Shown here: positions 48,003-57,645 of the stretch, in pieces
Layout: each line of letters opens with the position of its first letter
How positions within the stretch are numbered: the stretch's first letter is position 1
From: Pusillimonas sp. DMV24BSW_D
Lineage (GTDB): Bacteria; Pseudomonadota; Gammaproteobacteria; Burkholderiales; Burkholderiaceae_B
DNA length: 64,000 bases
Assembly: GCF_011388195.1 (NCBI RefSeq)
Contig: NZ_CP049990.1
Span: 2,294,001 to 2,358,000 of the forward strand
Direction of reading: 5' to 3'
Made by a program: the position numbers and the translations under genes
Notes under the pieces: generated by a model
The model's database searches: none
The model's input: only the letters and a program-made list of their open reading frames with translations
Told to the model about the DNA's origin: nothing

Positions 48003-48779
48003 ATGTTCAAGCCTGATTTTTCGTTGAATAATCGTCTTGCTCTTGTTACTGGGTCTACTCGCGGATTAGGCTATGCCATTGCGTCTGCTTATGCCGCCAG
48101 CGGGGCCAATGTGATTATTAACGGACGAGACCCGGAACGCACGCAAGCGGTTGCCCGGCAATTACGTGAGCAAGGTGCAACCGCGCACGCATGGGTGCAG
48201 GATATTGCCGACTTCGACTCATTGCCTCAAGCTTACGCGAACCTTTGTAACCAATGGGGTACACCTGATATTTTGGTTAACAATGTGGGAATTCGTATCC
48301 GAAAACCCTTGTCTGCAGCCTCAGTCAACGATATCAATCAACTAATCCACGTGAATTTGTCGGCCGCAGTTTTCTTATCGAAGCTGGCGGCAGGGGCCAT
48401 GCTTGACCAGAATCCAAAACCTTCCGGTCGCATCATCTCCTTAACCTCTATTGCAGGGAATCTGGCCCGCTCAGGTGACGCCATCTATCCTATTGCAAAA
48501 CTAGGTTTGAAAGGCCTGGTTCACAGTTTGGCGGTGGAGTACGGGCCTTATGGCATTACCAGTAATGGTGTGGCCCCTGGTACTTTTGCCACCGAAGCCA
48601 ATGCCGATCTGGTGGCTGACCCCGTTCGCGGGCCGGTCGTTATTGGCCGCAATCCACTGGGTCGCTGGGGGCAGCCCGAGGAAATCACCGGCGCGGCGGT
48701 TTTTCTGGCGTCACCCAGCGCCGCCTACGTGAATGGCCATGTTTTGGTTGTTGACGGTGGTTTTTCTATTACATTTTGA
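48003..48779 (+). CDS. SDR-family oxidoreductase (gluconate 5-dehydrogenase-like)
   Basis: Short-chain dehydrogenase of 258 residues. TGSTRGLG (cofactor) and NNVG are present; the triad Ser, Tyr in DAIYPIAKLG, and Lys is complete. It resembles gluconate/glucose dehydrogenases and 3-oxoacyl reductases, but the substrate is not fixed. ATG 48003 is preceded by TTGGAG at a slightly long distance; a longer in-frame version from 47946 looks non-native. An Epd-like dehydrogenase and fumC follow on the same strand. Confidence 0.88.
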   Translation: MFKPDFSLNNRLALVTGSTRGLGYAIASAYAASGANVIINGRDPERTQAVARQLREQGATAHAWVQDIADFDSLPQAYANLCNQWGTPDILVNNVGIRIRKPLSAASVNDINQLIHVNLSAAVFLSKLAAGAMLDQNPKPSGRIISLTSIAGNLARSGDAIYPIAKLGLKGLVHSLAVEYGPYGITSNGVAPGTFATEANADLVADPVRGPVVIGRNPLGRWGQPEEITGAAVFLASPSAAYVNGHVLVVDGGFSITF

Positions 48780-48789
48780 ATGGTTTTTT

Positions 48790-49851
48790 ATGTCTGCAAA
48801 ACTTCGTCTGGCAATTAATGGCTATGGGCGCATTGGCCGTTGCTTCTTGCGCGCACTATACGAATCGTCGGCGTGCGAGCAATTTGAAATTGTTGCAATT
48901 AATGAGCCGGCCGACCTGGATTCCATGGCCTACCTTACGCGTTTTGACTCAACACACGGTGTTTTCCCGGGCGAAGTCGATCAAGGCAGACAAACGCTCA
49001 TCATCAATGGACATTCAATCAAGGTAACGCACGCCGACAAGCCTGAGTCGGTTGATTGGGGTGCTTATAACCTTGATGTGTTGGTCGAGTGCTCCGGTTG
49101 TTACAGTAGCAGAAGCGAACTGATGCGGTTTATTCAGGCCGGGTGCCCCCGGTTATTGTTGTCACAGCCGGCTGACGGCGCGGCTGAAGTTGATCAGACC
49201 ATTGTGTATGGTATTAATGAGCATGTATTAAAAGGCGATGAGGTTCTGGTTTCGAATGCCTCGTGCACGACAAATGCTATTGTGCCGGTGCTGGCGGCCT
49301 TGAATCGCGCTTTTTCGCTTGAACACGCTTTTCTGACAACATTGCATTCGGTTATGAATGATCAGCCCTTAATCGATGGCTATCATAGGTCGGATTTGCG
49401 TCGCACACGTTCAGCCATGCAATCGATTGTGCCGGTCTCAACAGGGTTGGCCAAGGGGGTGGAGCGGTTACTGCCGGAATTGGCGGGTAAGGTTGTGGCC
49501 AAGGCGATTCGCGTTCCCACGTTAAATGTTTCTGCGATTGACCTCATGGTCACAACGAAACAGGTGGTCTCTGTCGAGGCGATCAATACGCAAATGCAAG
49601 CCCTTGCTCACAATGCAAAGCGTCTTGTGGCGTACTCAAGTCACCCCCATGCTTCAGTCGACTTCAATCATAATCCGCACTCAGCCATTATCGACGGCAG
49701 CCAAACGCGCGTGAATGGTGAGAATTTTGTGAATTTGCTGGTATGGTTTGATAACGAATGGGGCTTTGCCAATCGGTTGCTCGATACCCTGGGGTATTGG
49801 GCAACCCACTTAAACCTCAGTAGCCCTGTTCAGTTCAAGCAACCAGCCTGA
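48790..49851 (+). CDS. epd: Erythrose-4-phosphate/glyceraldehyde-3-phosphate dehydrogenase
   Basis: GAPDH-fold dehydrogenase of 353 residues. The Rossmann [17 protein letters not shown], catalytic Cys159 ([12 protein letters not shown]) and His186 are intact. Several segments ([45 protein letters not shown]) resemble E. coli Epd more than housekeeping GapA. Epd makes 4-phosphoerythronate for vitamin B6 synthesis. No pgk, tkt or fba is adjacent, unlike in many genomes, so glycolytic use is less likely. ATG 48790 is chosen over an upstream frame extension inside the SDR gene. Confidence 0.85.
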   Translation: MSAKLRLAINGYGRIGRCFLRALYESSACEQFEIVAINEPADLDSMAYLTRFDSTHGVFPGEVDQGRQTLIINGHSIKVTHADKPESVDWGAYNLDVLVECSGCYSSRSELMRFIQAGCPRLLLSQPADGAAEVDQTIVYGINEHVLKGDEVLVSNASCTTNAIVPVLAALNRAFSLEHAFLTTLHSVMNDQPLIDGYHRSDLRRTRSAMQSIVPVSTGLAKGVERLLPELAGKVVAKAIRVPTLNVSAIDLMVTTKQVVSVEAINTQMQALAHNAKRLVAYSSHPHASVDFNHNPHSAIIDGSQTRVNGENFVNLLVWFDNEWGFANRLLDTLGYWATHLNLSSPVQFKQPA

Positions 49852-49867
49852 TCGACAGGAGGCCAAA

Positions 49868-51268
49868 ATGAGCAAAATGCGCACGGAGTACGATTCAATG
49901 GGACCCATCGACGTTCCGGCCGATCGGTACTGGGGCGCACAAACGCAACGGTCACTTCATCACTTCCCAATCGGTGCCGACCGCTTTGTCTGGCCTGCCT
50001 CCATTATCAAAGCGCTGGGCTTATTGAAAAAGTCTGCCGCCAAGGCCAACGCATCGCTGGGGGAGCTAGACCCAAAACTGGCCGACTTAATCATTCAAGC
50101 CAGTGATGATGTCATTCAGGGGCGATTGAATGCACACTTTCCATTGGTGGTGTTTCAAACGGGCTCGGGAACCCAGTCGAACATGAACGCCAACGAAGTC
50201 ATTGCCAATCGGGCTATTGAACTGGCCGGGGGGCAATTGGGGTCGAAACAGCCGGTTCATCCCAATGATCATGTCAATCGCGGGCAATCTTCGAACGATA
50301 CTTTTCCTACCGCAATGCACATTGCAGTGGCCCAAAGCGTGCAGCATCATTTGCTGGATTCGGTACAGGCTTTACGTGACACACTCGATGCAAAGTCGCG
50401 CGCGTACGACCAAATTGTGAAAACCGGGCGTACCCATTTGCAAGACGCAACGCCCATTACCTTGGGGCAGGAAATAAGCGCCTGGGTGGCGCAGATTGAT
50501 TTCGGCCTGGCGGCTATCAAACAGGCATTGCCGGGCGTTTATGAGCTTGCAATTGGAGGTACGGCCGTGGGAACGGGTCTGAATGCACATCCTGAATTCG
50601 GTGACCGGGCCGCCGTGTATTTGTCGGAAGAAACAGGGCTGCCTTTTATTTCGGCCTCTAACAGGTTTTTTGCATTATCAGCGCATGACGCCCTGGTTCA
50701 AATGTCTGCGGCGTTGCGGACCCTGGCGGGCGGCCTGATGAAAATGGCTAACGACATTCGCTGGCTGGCCAGCGGACCCCGTTGCGGCATCGGTGAATTG
50801 TTGATTCCTGAAAACGAACCGGGTTCTTCAATTATGCCGGGCAAAGTGAACCCAACCCAATGTGAGGCTCTGACCATGGTTTGTGTACAGGTTTTTGGTA
50901 ATGATGCCGCCACCGCCTTTGCCGGTACGCAAGGTAATTTTCAACTTAATGTTTACAAACCGGTCATGGTGCATAACGTGCTGGAAAGCATCCAGCTTCT
51001 GGGCGATGCATGCGGCACATTTAATCGTTTTTGCGCTGAAGGTATTGAGCCAAATAAACCGGTAATCGAGTCACATTTACATCAAAACCTAATGCTGGTC
51101 ACTGCGTTGAACCGCCATATTGGATACGACAAAGCAGCCGAAATTGCCAAGAAAGCGCATCGGGAAGGGATGTCGCTGCGCGAGGCGGCCATTGATTCTG
51201 GCTACCTTAGCGGTGAACAATATGATCAGTGGGTGGTTCCGATGAACATGACCCGACCGGGAGTATAA
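49868..51268 (+). CDS. fumC: Fumarate hydratase class II
   Basis: Oxygen-stable, iron-free fumarase of 466 residues converting fumarate and malate. The superfamily signature [15 protein letters not shown] with the catalytic Ser is near residue 320; [13 protein letters not shown] and [16 protein letters not shown] supply the other active-site segments. GACAGGAGG precedes the ATG. It lies 17 bases after epd; no other citric-acid-cycle gene is near. Confidence 0.97.
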   Translation: MSKMRTEYDSMGPIDVPADRYWGAQTQRSLHHFPIGADRFVWPASIIKALGLLKKSAAKANASLGELDPKLADLIIQASDDVIQGRLNAHFPLVVFQTGSGTQSNMNANEVIANRAIELAGGQLGSKQPVHPNDHVNRGQSSNDTFPTAMHIAVAQSVQHHLLDSVQALRDTLDAKSRAYDQIVKTGRTHLQDATPITLGQEISAWVAQIDFGLAAIKQALPGVYELAIGGTAVGTGLNAHPEFGDRAAVYLSEETGLPFISASNRFFALSAHDALVQMSAALRTLAGGLMKMANDIRWLASGPRCGIGELLIPENEPGSSIMPGKVNPTQCEALTMVCVQVFGNDAATAFAGTQGNFQLNVYKPVMVHNVLESIQLLGDACGTFNRFCAEGIEPNKPVIESHLHQNLMLVTALNRHIGYDKAAEIAKKAHREGMSLREAAIDSGYLSGEQYDQWVVPMNMTRPGV

Positions 51269-51272
51269 GACG

Positions 51273-52439
51273 ATGCTTGATATTGACACTTCAAAATGCC
51301 TGAATGCGCCTCGAGGCCTGTTGAGGTCGGCTTTTGCCTGTGCCCTTATGCTGTTTACGGCACAGTTTATGACTTTGTCACACGTTCGTGCGGCAGAAAT
51401 CGAGGTTGAAGAGCTTGCTCAAGGTTTGCAACACCCTTGGGGTATGGCATTTTTGCCCGACAATCAGGGCATGCTGGTGACTGAACGTGAAGGTTCTCTA
51501 CGCCATGTTTCCTCAAACGGCCAGGTTTCCGACCCCATTAACGGCGTACCTGAGGTGTGGAATAAAGGGCAGGGTGGCTTGCTTGATATTGCATTGGCAC
51601 CGAATTTCAAGCAATCCCGAAATGTCTATTTATCGTATTCCGAGGGTGGCAGTGCCCGCGCAGGAACGGCCGTGGGCTTCGGCAAGCTAAGTAACGACAT
51701 GCGACAACTGGAGGGTTTCAAAGTGATCTTCCGCCAGGAGCCCAAAATGTCCACCGGCCAGCACTTTGGTTCCCGTTTGGTATTTGATAATCGCGGCCAT
51801 TTATATATTACGTTGGGAGACAACGGGCAGCGCCCGTTGCCGCAAGATCTTGACAAGTTACAAGGTAAGGTCGTACGTATTCTCGCCGACGGCACGATTC
51901 CATCCGACAATCCCTTCGTTCGCGACCCAATGGCGCGAGATGAAATCTGGACTTACGGGCATCGTAACCCGCAGGGTGCGGCATTACATCCCGAAAGTGG
52001 GCTCCTCTGGATAAATGAACACGGCCCACGCGGTGGCGATGAAATTAATATTCCGAAAGCAGGGAAAAATTACGGCTGGCCGATTGCCACGCATGGCATC
52101 AACTATTCCGGTAGTCCTATCCCTGAAGCAAAAGGGGAGCAAGTAAAGGGGACGGAGGCGCCGAATTTTGTTTGGGAAGTGTCGCCTGCGGTGAGCGGAA
52201 TGGCTTTTTATACCGGCGAACGTTTCCCACAATGGCAGGGCTCGATTTTTGTGGGTGCCTTGCGCGACCGCAGCCTGATTCGGCTGACTCAAAACCAAGA
52301 CGGCGTTATTGAAGAGCAAGAGCGCCTGTTAAAAGATTTGAATGAACGTATCCGTGATGTACGCAGTGGCCCCGATGGGTTTATTTACGTGCTAACAGAT
52401 GCAGATAACGGGCGTTTGCTTCGCATAGGCTTGCAGTAA
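51273..52439 (+). CDS. PQQ-dependent aldose sugar dehydrogenase family protein
   Basis: Secreted beta-propeller protein of 388 residues, YliI/soluble-glucose-dehydrogenase family. A signal peptide reaches about residue 40 (HVRA/AEI). Propeller motifs LQHPWGMAFLPD, GGLLDIALAP, the GQHFGSRLVFD and GHRNPQGAALHP segments and WINEHGPRGGDEIN, with catalytic His and Asp candidates, are visible. It may oxidise aldoses in the periplasm if PQQ is present; PQQ synthesis genes are not in the window. Confidence 0.88.
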   Translation: MLDIDTSKCLNAPRGLLRSAFACALMLFTAQFMTLSHVRAAEIEVEELAQGLQHPWGMAFLPDNQGMLVTEREGSLRHVSSNGQVSDPINGVPEVWNKGQGGLLDIALAPNFKQSRNVYLSYSEGGSARAGTAVGFGKLSNDMRQLEGFKVIFRQEPKMSTGQHFGSRLVFDNRGHLYITLGDNGQRPLPQDLDKLQGKVVRILADGTIPSDNPFVRDPMARDEIWTYGHRNPQGAALHPESGLLWINEHGPRGGDEINIPKAGKNYGWPIATHGINYSGSPIPEAKGEQVKGTEAPNFVWEVSPAVSGMAFYTGERFPQWQGSIFVGALRDRSLIRLTQNQDGVIEEQERLLKDLNERIRDVRSGPDGFIYVLTDADNGRLLRIGLQ

Positions 52440-52447
52440 GTAACAGT

Positions 52448-52479
52448 AAAAAAACCCCGGTTTTAAGGCCGGGGCTTTT
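52448..52479. terminator. Bidirectional terminator
   Basis: CCCCGG / CCGGGG around an AT-rich loop is flanked by seven A on the left and four T on the right. It can end the sugar dehydrogenase transcript on the plus strand and the binding-protein transcript on the minus strand. Confidence 0.8.
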
Positions 52480-52506
52480 CTTGTGACGGCACATACTGCC
52501 AGATGA

Positions 52507-53658
52507 TTATTTCATCAGTTTCCAGTCGCCGTCTTTAACCTCAACCAGCATGCGGGCACGTTCATCGTGGCCGAAGTGGTCAGTGGGGCTCATGTTGAAC
52601 ACACCATGCGAGCCGACGACTTCTTCTGAGTTTTCAATCGCGTCACGCAGCGCTGCGCGGAATGCTTGAGTGCCTGGCTCAGCCTTTTTAAGGGCTTCGG
52701 GAGCCGCTGCTTCAAGCACAAGATAAGCATCGAAAATATGGGCACCGAAAGACGAGAAGGAGCCTTCGCCATACATTTTTTCGTAAGCTTTGATGTATTC
52801 AATACCAGGTTGCTTCGAAGGGTGCGAATCAGGTAGTTGCTCTGCAATTACAACCGGCCCGACCGGCAGAATAGTGCCTTCCACCGCTTTGCCGCCTACA
52901 CGAATGTACTCTTTACTGGCGGTGCCGTGCGTTTGGTATATCTGCCCTTTAAAACCGCGATCTTGCAGGGTAACCTGTGGCAGGACCGATGGGGTTCCAG
53001 ACGCGACAACCAAAATAGCGTCGGGTTTTGCGGCAACCAGTTTCAAGGCTTGGCCCGTTACACTGGTGTCGTTCCGGTTGAAACGCTCAACGTTTTCCAT
53101 ACTGATACCGGCCTTTTCAACCAAGGGGCGCATTTCTTTAAGCCAAACCTCGCCATATGCGTCGGCATAGCCGATAAAGCCCAGTTTTTTGACCCCATTT
53201 TCTTTCATGTGGTCAACCAATGCACCTGCCATAAGGCGCACGTGTTGCGGGGTGCGGAAAACCCATTTTTCTTTATCGGCAGGCAAGTCTAATGGGGCAA
53301 CGGCGATTTGCGGTACCTCGAGTTCGTTGGTTATCTCAGCCACGGCCACGCTGGTTGGCGTTGAAGATGAGCCAAAAATAATATCGACTTTGTCTTCGGT
53401 AATGAGTTTGCGCGCATTACGACCCGCTTGCGTTGCGTCAGTGGCATCGTCGAGCACAATGTAGTTAACTTTGTGGCCTGCGATCTCTGTTGGTAAAAGC
53501 GGGATGGTATTACGCTCGGGCACCCCCAACGCGGCGGCCGGGCCGGTGCTGGAGAGCGTGACGCCCACATTGATGTCTTTGGTTTGCGCTGAGGCAGCCA
53601 TTGCACTGGCCATAAGGCCGGCAGCGGCCACGCCGGCCAGTTTCATTGAGAGTTTCAT
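52507..53658 (-). CDS. Branched-chain amino acid-type ABC substrate-binding protein
   Basis: Periplasmic binding protein of 383 residues, type I fold (Leu/Ile/Val-binding family), with a signal peptide ending at about ASAQTKD. The conserved NVGVTLSSTGPAAALGVPERN start and the interior KLGFIGYADAYGEVWLKEM and HIFDAYLVLEAA segments fit. It could bind amino acids, amides or aromatic acids. It stands alone: no permease or ATPase genes are next to it, so the partner transporter is elsewhere. Ends against the bidirectional terminator. Confidence 0.9.
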   Translation of the reverse strand: MKLSMKLAGVAAAGLMASAMAASAQTKDINVGVTLSSTGPAAALGVPERNTIPLLPTEIAGHKVNYIVLDDATDATQAGRNARKLITEDKVDIIFGSSSTPTSVAVAEITNELEVPQIAVAPLDLPADKEKWVFRTPQHVRLMAGALVDHMKENGVKKLGFIGYADAYGEVWLKEMRPLVEKAGISMENVERFNRNDTSVTGQALKLVAAKPDAILVVASGTPSVLPQVTLQDRGFKGQIYQTHGTASKEYIRVGGKAVEGTILPVGPVVIAEQLPDSHPSKQPGIEYIKAYEKMYGEGSFSSFGAHIFDAYLVLEAAAPEALKKAEPGTQAFRAALRDAIENSEEVVGSHGVFNMSPTDHFGHDERARMLVEVKDGDWKLMK

Positions 53659-53849
53659 GTTTCCTCCGGTTGTAAGAAATTTTATTAATTGCGACGTTTT
53701 GAAAACGTTGCCAACTTTACGTAAACGTTCTGATTATGACAATAGGGATGAACCCAGCGCAACTCTTGATTTTCATCAAGGCGGCCACCAAATAGCAGGT
53801 GTAGCATGAACATGCCAATTTGGAACTTAACTTGATAGAGAGGTGAGTC

Positions 53850-54299
53850 ATGGCAAACTTAACACGTTTTGATCCGTTTCGTGATTTAACGACAATGGAA
53901 CCCTGGCGAAATTTGGAGGACTTTTTTAGCGATTTCAGCTTGCGTCCGTTGGCGGACAAAGTCCAAACCGAGCCGCGCATCCGAATGGACGTAACCGAAG
54001 CGCAAGACCATTACGCCGTCAAGGCCGAGATTCCAGGTATGCGCAAGGAAGACATCACTGTTTCCATCGATGGTAACCAGGTAACCCTCAGTGCGGAGAT
54101 CCGTCAGGAAAAAGAAGAGAAAAAAGACGAAAAAGTGGTGCGTCGGGAGCGTTTTTACGGCCGTCAGACGCGCAGTTTTTCACTCGCCCACGATATTGAT
54201 GAGTCTGCCTCTTCAGCGCATTATGAAAATGGCGTATTGAACTTGAAGTTGGTAAAAAAGGCCGGTACGAACGGCAGCCGGACATTGGCTATTCAATAA
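53850..54299 (+). CDS. Small heat shock protein, Hsp20 family
   Basis: Alpha-crystallin chaperone of 149 residues. An N-terminal arm (FDPFRDLTTMEPWRNLEDFF) precedes the crystallin domain (about 45-135; AEIPGMRKEDITVSIDGNQVTLSAE and YENGVLNLKL), and the C-terminal tail RTLAIQ carries the short oligomerisation motif. It holds unfolding proteins until other chaperones act. GAGAGGTGAG precedes the ATG. Monocistronic with its own terminator. Confidence 0.95.
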   Translation: MANLTRFDPFRDLTTMEPWRNLEDFFSDFSLRPLADKVQTEPRIRMDVTEAQDHYAVKAEIPGMRKEDITVSIDGNQVTLSAEIRQEKEEKKDEKVVRRERFYGRQTRSFSLAHDIDESASSAHYENGVLNLKLVKKAGTNGSRTLAIQ

Positions 54300-54326
54300 A
54301 AATAAAGATATAAATTATGAATCATA

Positions 54327-54357
54327 AGGGGCGTTACATCATCGCCCCTAACTTTTT
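54327..54357 (+). terminator. Terminator of the Hsp20 gene
   Basis: AGGGGCG / CGCCCCT with a nine-base loop, followed by AACTTTTT, begins 27 bases after the Hsp20 stop. Confidence 0.8.
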
Positions 54358-54474
54358 CTCGTTCGCCGCCGTTAACTAACAAATTGTCCCTTTTCAATTT
54401 GTTGCATTTTGTTATAAACCGGGGTAGTCTAGCGATTTTGTCTGGCGTAGGCGCCTTTATTCTGGCGGAAGGTT

Positions 54475-56685
54475 ATGGTTTCTATTCTTCAAGGCGCAGT
54501 CAAGCATTTCCCGACCGACGCCCAGCGTATGGCGAAGAAGATGCCATCGGCACAGGGCCTGCAATTGTTATATAACGCAGTACAGCGCCTTTCGGGAACC
54601 CGCAGAATTGATACCGGGCTGGCACGGGTTCTTGAGTTGCTGTGTACGCACTCGCAATGGCAAGCTGCAATTGCCTGGATCACCCGGCCACATGAAAAGC
54701 CGCAGTTTCAGTGTGCCTGGCATGAAACGCAGCACGGTATACAAGCGCTGGAAGCCTGTTTTCGCAACGGCGCGTTCAGCCACCAGGACACCATTCCATT
54801 CTTGGTGATGCAACAAGAAAGCGCAGTTTTCGCAGCAACCATTCCACAAAGCAATCACAACGAAGCAAACAATGTGGTTCGTAAACTGGGCTTGCACTCC
54901 GCCCTGGGTATCCCACTGCCTGGGCGTGATCATGTTCTAGGCGTCATCGAGCTGCTGAGCACCGACACAAATGAGCCTGACGCCAGCACAATTGCACTAC
55001 TGCAAACGTTGGGTAGCGACATTGGTTTGTTTCTGGAGGCCCGCCAGTTGGAGGGGCAATTACAGGAAAAGAATAAAAAATTGTTGCAGACACAACGTAT
55101 TGCACGCCTGGCTTCCTGGGAAATCGACTTACTTAACTTAAAGCTATACGGCAGCCCCGATGCCGCAAGGGTCATGGGTTTATCGGTCGATACCTTGCCG
55201 TCCAATTTGCATGAATTATTGGCCTTCATTCCGCCGGAAGATCATGACATTTTCAATAGCCTGTTGGCCGGCGCACAGCAGCGCGCCCATCCTTTCGTTA
55301 CCGTAGAGCATCGTTTATGTTCCCCAGGCGGTATGCGTTACCTGATGGTGCGGGCGGAAGGGCAGTTCGATCACACCGGCAGGCCGGTGCGAATCACCGG
55401 CACCATGCAAGACATTACCGAACAAAAGCTGGCCAATATACAAGCTACGCAGTCTGAGCAACGCTGGGAGGCCGCGTTTCGAAATAGCCCGGTGCCATCG
55501 ATTATTACAGCGATCGATTCGGGGCTTTGCCTGGATGCCAACGATGAAATGTGCCGTCTTCTGGGGGTGGATCTGAGTGAAATGGTTGGCAAAACCACGA
55601 CCGAACTCATGATCTGGCCGGCAAACATGCCGCGTTCCGCTTTTATTGAAGAAGTGAAGAAACAAGGTTCCGTACGCCAAAAGGAGTTCCGGGCGTTGGT
55701 CGACGGCGCAGAACACTATCTTCTTATTAATATGGAGCGCATTGAGTTTAACGGCCACGATGCGCTTTACGGTCAATGGGTCGACATCACGCCGGTAAAA
55801 AAACTGGAAGAAAAGTTGCGCTTAACGGCTGCGGCAGTCGAGCACGCCGCTGATGCATTGGTGCTTATTGACCGTCAAGGGGATATTGTTGCCGTTAACC
55901 CGGCATTTACCGCTATTACCGGTTATACGGCGGACCAAGCGCTAAATCAGTGGTTTATGGGACTGCTACACAAACCCACGGGGCGTCACGATAAACACTT
56001 TTTTAAAAGCGCGGTCGATACGCTAGAGGATCACAATCAGTGGAAAGGTGAGGTCTGGACGCAACGGGCTAACGGTAATGTTTTTCCGGCTCTGTTGACT
56101 TTAGGAGCGATTCGCAGCCCGGAAACAAACAAAATAACCCATTATGTCGGTGTTTTTTCTGATATTTCACGCCAGAAAGAATACGAAGACCGTCTGCGCC
56201 AGCTTGCTTTGCACGATGAGTTAACCGGGCTTGCCAATCGTACATTACTCATCGAACGGGGTAATCGTGCGTTGCTTCAAGCTGAACGGCATGACGGCAT
56301 GGTAGCTGTGTTGTTTATCGACTTGAACCGTTTCAAATCAGTTAATGACGCGCACGGCCATGCAGTAGGTGATGCACTATTGCAACAAGTGGCAGATCGC
56401 CTTGTGTTATGCGTGCGGGCTTCCGACACAGTCGCCCGGGTCGGCGGTGATGAGTTCGTTATTCTACTGACCGATCTTTCACAAGACGACGACGCCTATC
56501 AGGTTGCCGATAAAGTGCACCTGGCAATGGTGCAGCCGTTTCGGGTTGAGGGTGTTGATATCGATGTGGGGGCCAGTGTCGGGGTGGCACGCTACCCGCA
56601 CGACGGCGTCGACATGACAATGCTGCTCAAATTCGCCGATGAGGGTCTATACCAGGCAAAGCGGGCGGCAGGAAGGTCCGACTAA
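54475..56685 (+). CDS. GAF-PAS sensor diguanylate cyclase
   Basis: Predicted cytosolic cyclase of 736 residues making cyclic di-GMP. There is a GAF domain at about 35-190, then PAS or PAS-like domains at about 195-325, 335-450 and 460-570, and a C-terminal GGDEF domain with an intact RVGGDEFVILL active site. The sequence RASD five residues before it is a canonical product-inhibition I-site. No transmembrane segment is seen, so signals are intracellular or come from ligands bound by GAF/PAS. ATG 54475 or 54529 may be the start. It is followed, 100 bases on, by the histidine kinase gene of the same cluster. Confidence 0.92.
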   Translation: MVSILQGAVKHFPTDAQRMAKKMPSAQGLQLLYNAVQRLSGTRRIDTGLARVLELLCTHSQWQAAIAWITRPHEKPQFQCAWHETQHGIQALEACFRNGAFSHQDTIPFLVMQQESAVFAATIPQSNHNEANNVVRKLGLHSALGIPLPGRDHVLGVIELLSTDTNEPDASTIALLQTLGSDIGLFLEARQLEGQLQEKNKKLLQTQRIARLASWEIDLLNLKLYGSPDAARVMGLSVDTLPSNLHELLAFIPPEDHDIFNSLLAGAQQRAHPFVTVEHRLCSPGGMRYLMVRAEGQFDHTGRPVRITGTMQDITEQKLANIQATQSEQRWEAAFRNSPVPSIITAIDSGLCLDANDEMCRLLGVDLSEMVGKTTTELMIWPANMPRSAFIEEVKKQGSVRQKEFRALVDGAEHYLLINMERIEFNGHDALYGQWVDITPVKKLEEKLRLTAAAVEHAADALVLIDRQGDIVAVNPAFTAITGYTADQALNQWFMGLLHKPTGRHDKHFFKSAVDTLEDHNQWKGEVWTQRANGNVFPALLTLGAIRSPETNKITHYVGVFSDISRQKEYEDRLRQLALHDELTGLANRTLLIERGNRALLQAERHDGMVAVLFIDLNRFKSVNDAHGHAVGDALLQQVADRLVLCVRASDTVARVGGDEFVILLTDLSQDDDAYQVADKVHLAMVQPFRVEGVDIDVGASVGVARYPHDGVDMTMLLKFADEGLYQAKRAAGRSD

Positions 56686-56746
56686 AACTTTATTCCGGTC
56701 AATTCGGGTTTTTGTTGCAGTGATATTAAAGTTTGCGCCACACTTG

Positions 56747-56767
56747 CCGTTAACCTCCCGTTAACCT
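56747..56767 (+). repeat. Tandem 10-bp direct repeat CCGTTAACCT
   Basis: CCGTTAACCT occurs twice with an 11-base period, 19 bases before the kinase start. One-helical-turn tandem repeats are typical of OmpR/PhoB-like regulator sites; GTTAAC is also palindromic. It is not assigned to a known regulator. Confidence 0.4.
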
Positions 56768-56785
56768 GCAAAGTGGTGCTTGCTT

Positions 56786-57631
56786 ATGACGAATAACGAC
56801 ACGCAAGTCGGCTCGAACCCGGCAAATCTGCTCAGCCAGATTGATCACCCCCTGGCAGTTCATCTATTACAAACCGAGAAAATGGCGGGGATCGGCCAGT
56901 TGGCGGCCGGTGTAGCCCATGAAATCAATAATCCGGTGGGTTATGTGTTTTCAAACCTGAAAACCTTGGCCGGTTATATGCAAGACATGCTGAAAATCAT
57001 TGATGCGACCGATCATGTCGAGTCTATGGGTGAATTGCATCAATTGAAAAAATCCCTGGACTACGACTACATTCGGCAAGATGTGCCGGCATTGTTACGC
57101 GAGTCCGAAGAGGGGATGGATCGCATAAAGCACATTATTTCAGCGTTGAAGTATTTTTCCCACACCGACGACGACAGCTTCCGTTTGGCCGACCTTCATC
57201 AAAGTATTGAGTCGACGTTAACGGTGGCGGGCAACGAAATTAAATATCGTGCACAAGTGATCAAGCAATTCGGTGTTTTACCGCCCGTACAATTCAATGT
57301 GTCGCAAATCAATCAGGTTGTGATGAATTTATTAATCAATGCAGCGCAATCGATTGAAAATTCGGGCATGATTACATTACGTACTGATCAGGACGGCGCC
57401 TGGGTGTGGTTCGAAGTTGAAGACACAGGGTGCGGTATGACCCCAGAGATACAGCAGCGCATTTTTGAGCCTTTTTATACAACCAAACCTGTTGGGCAGG
57501 GCACCGGTATGGGTTTGGCCCTCTCTTACAGCATTGTTCAAAAACATAATGGCAGAATCGACGTATTCAGTAGAGTGGGGCACGGCACACGTATTCGTGT
57601 CTGGTTGCCGGTTCACCAACCCAATTTCTAA
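56786..57631 (+). CDS. Soluble sensor histidine kinase
   Basis: Histidine kinase of 281 residues without transmembrane segments or a recognisable sensor domain. The phospho-acceptor His45 lies in GVAHEINNPVGYVFSN, the ATP site has the N box (MNLLINAAQSIE), G1 (DTGCGM), F (FEPFYTTK) and G2 (GTGMGLALS) motifs. The HEINNP type of H-box is found in kinases of complex signalling systems. Start may be ATG 56786 or the TTG two codons earlier. The next gene, nine or 15 bases on, is a response regulator and is the obvious partner. Confidence 0.92.
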   Translation: MTNNDTQVGSNPANLLSQIDHPLAVHLLQTEKMAGIGQLAAGVAHEINNPVGYVFSNLKTLAGYMQDMLKIIDATDHVESMGELHQLKKSLDYDYIRQDVPALLRESEEGMDRIKHIISALKYFSHTDDDSFRLADLHQSIESTLTVAGNEIKYRAQVIKQFGVLPPVQFNVSQINQVVMNLLINAAQSIENSGMITLRTDQDGAWVWFEVEDTGCGMTPEIQQRIFEPFYTTKPVGQGTGMGLALSYSIVQKHNGRIDVFSRVGHGTRIRVWLPVHQPNF

Positions 57632-57645
57632 ACCTGGGTGTGATC

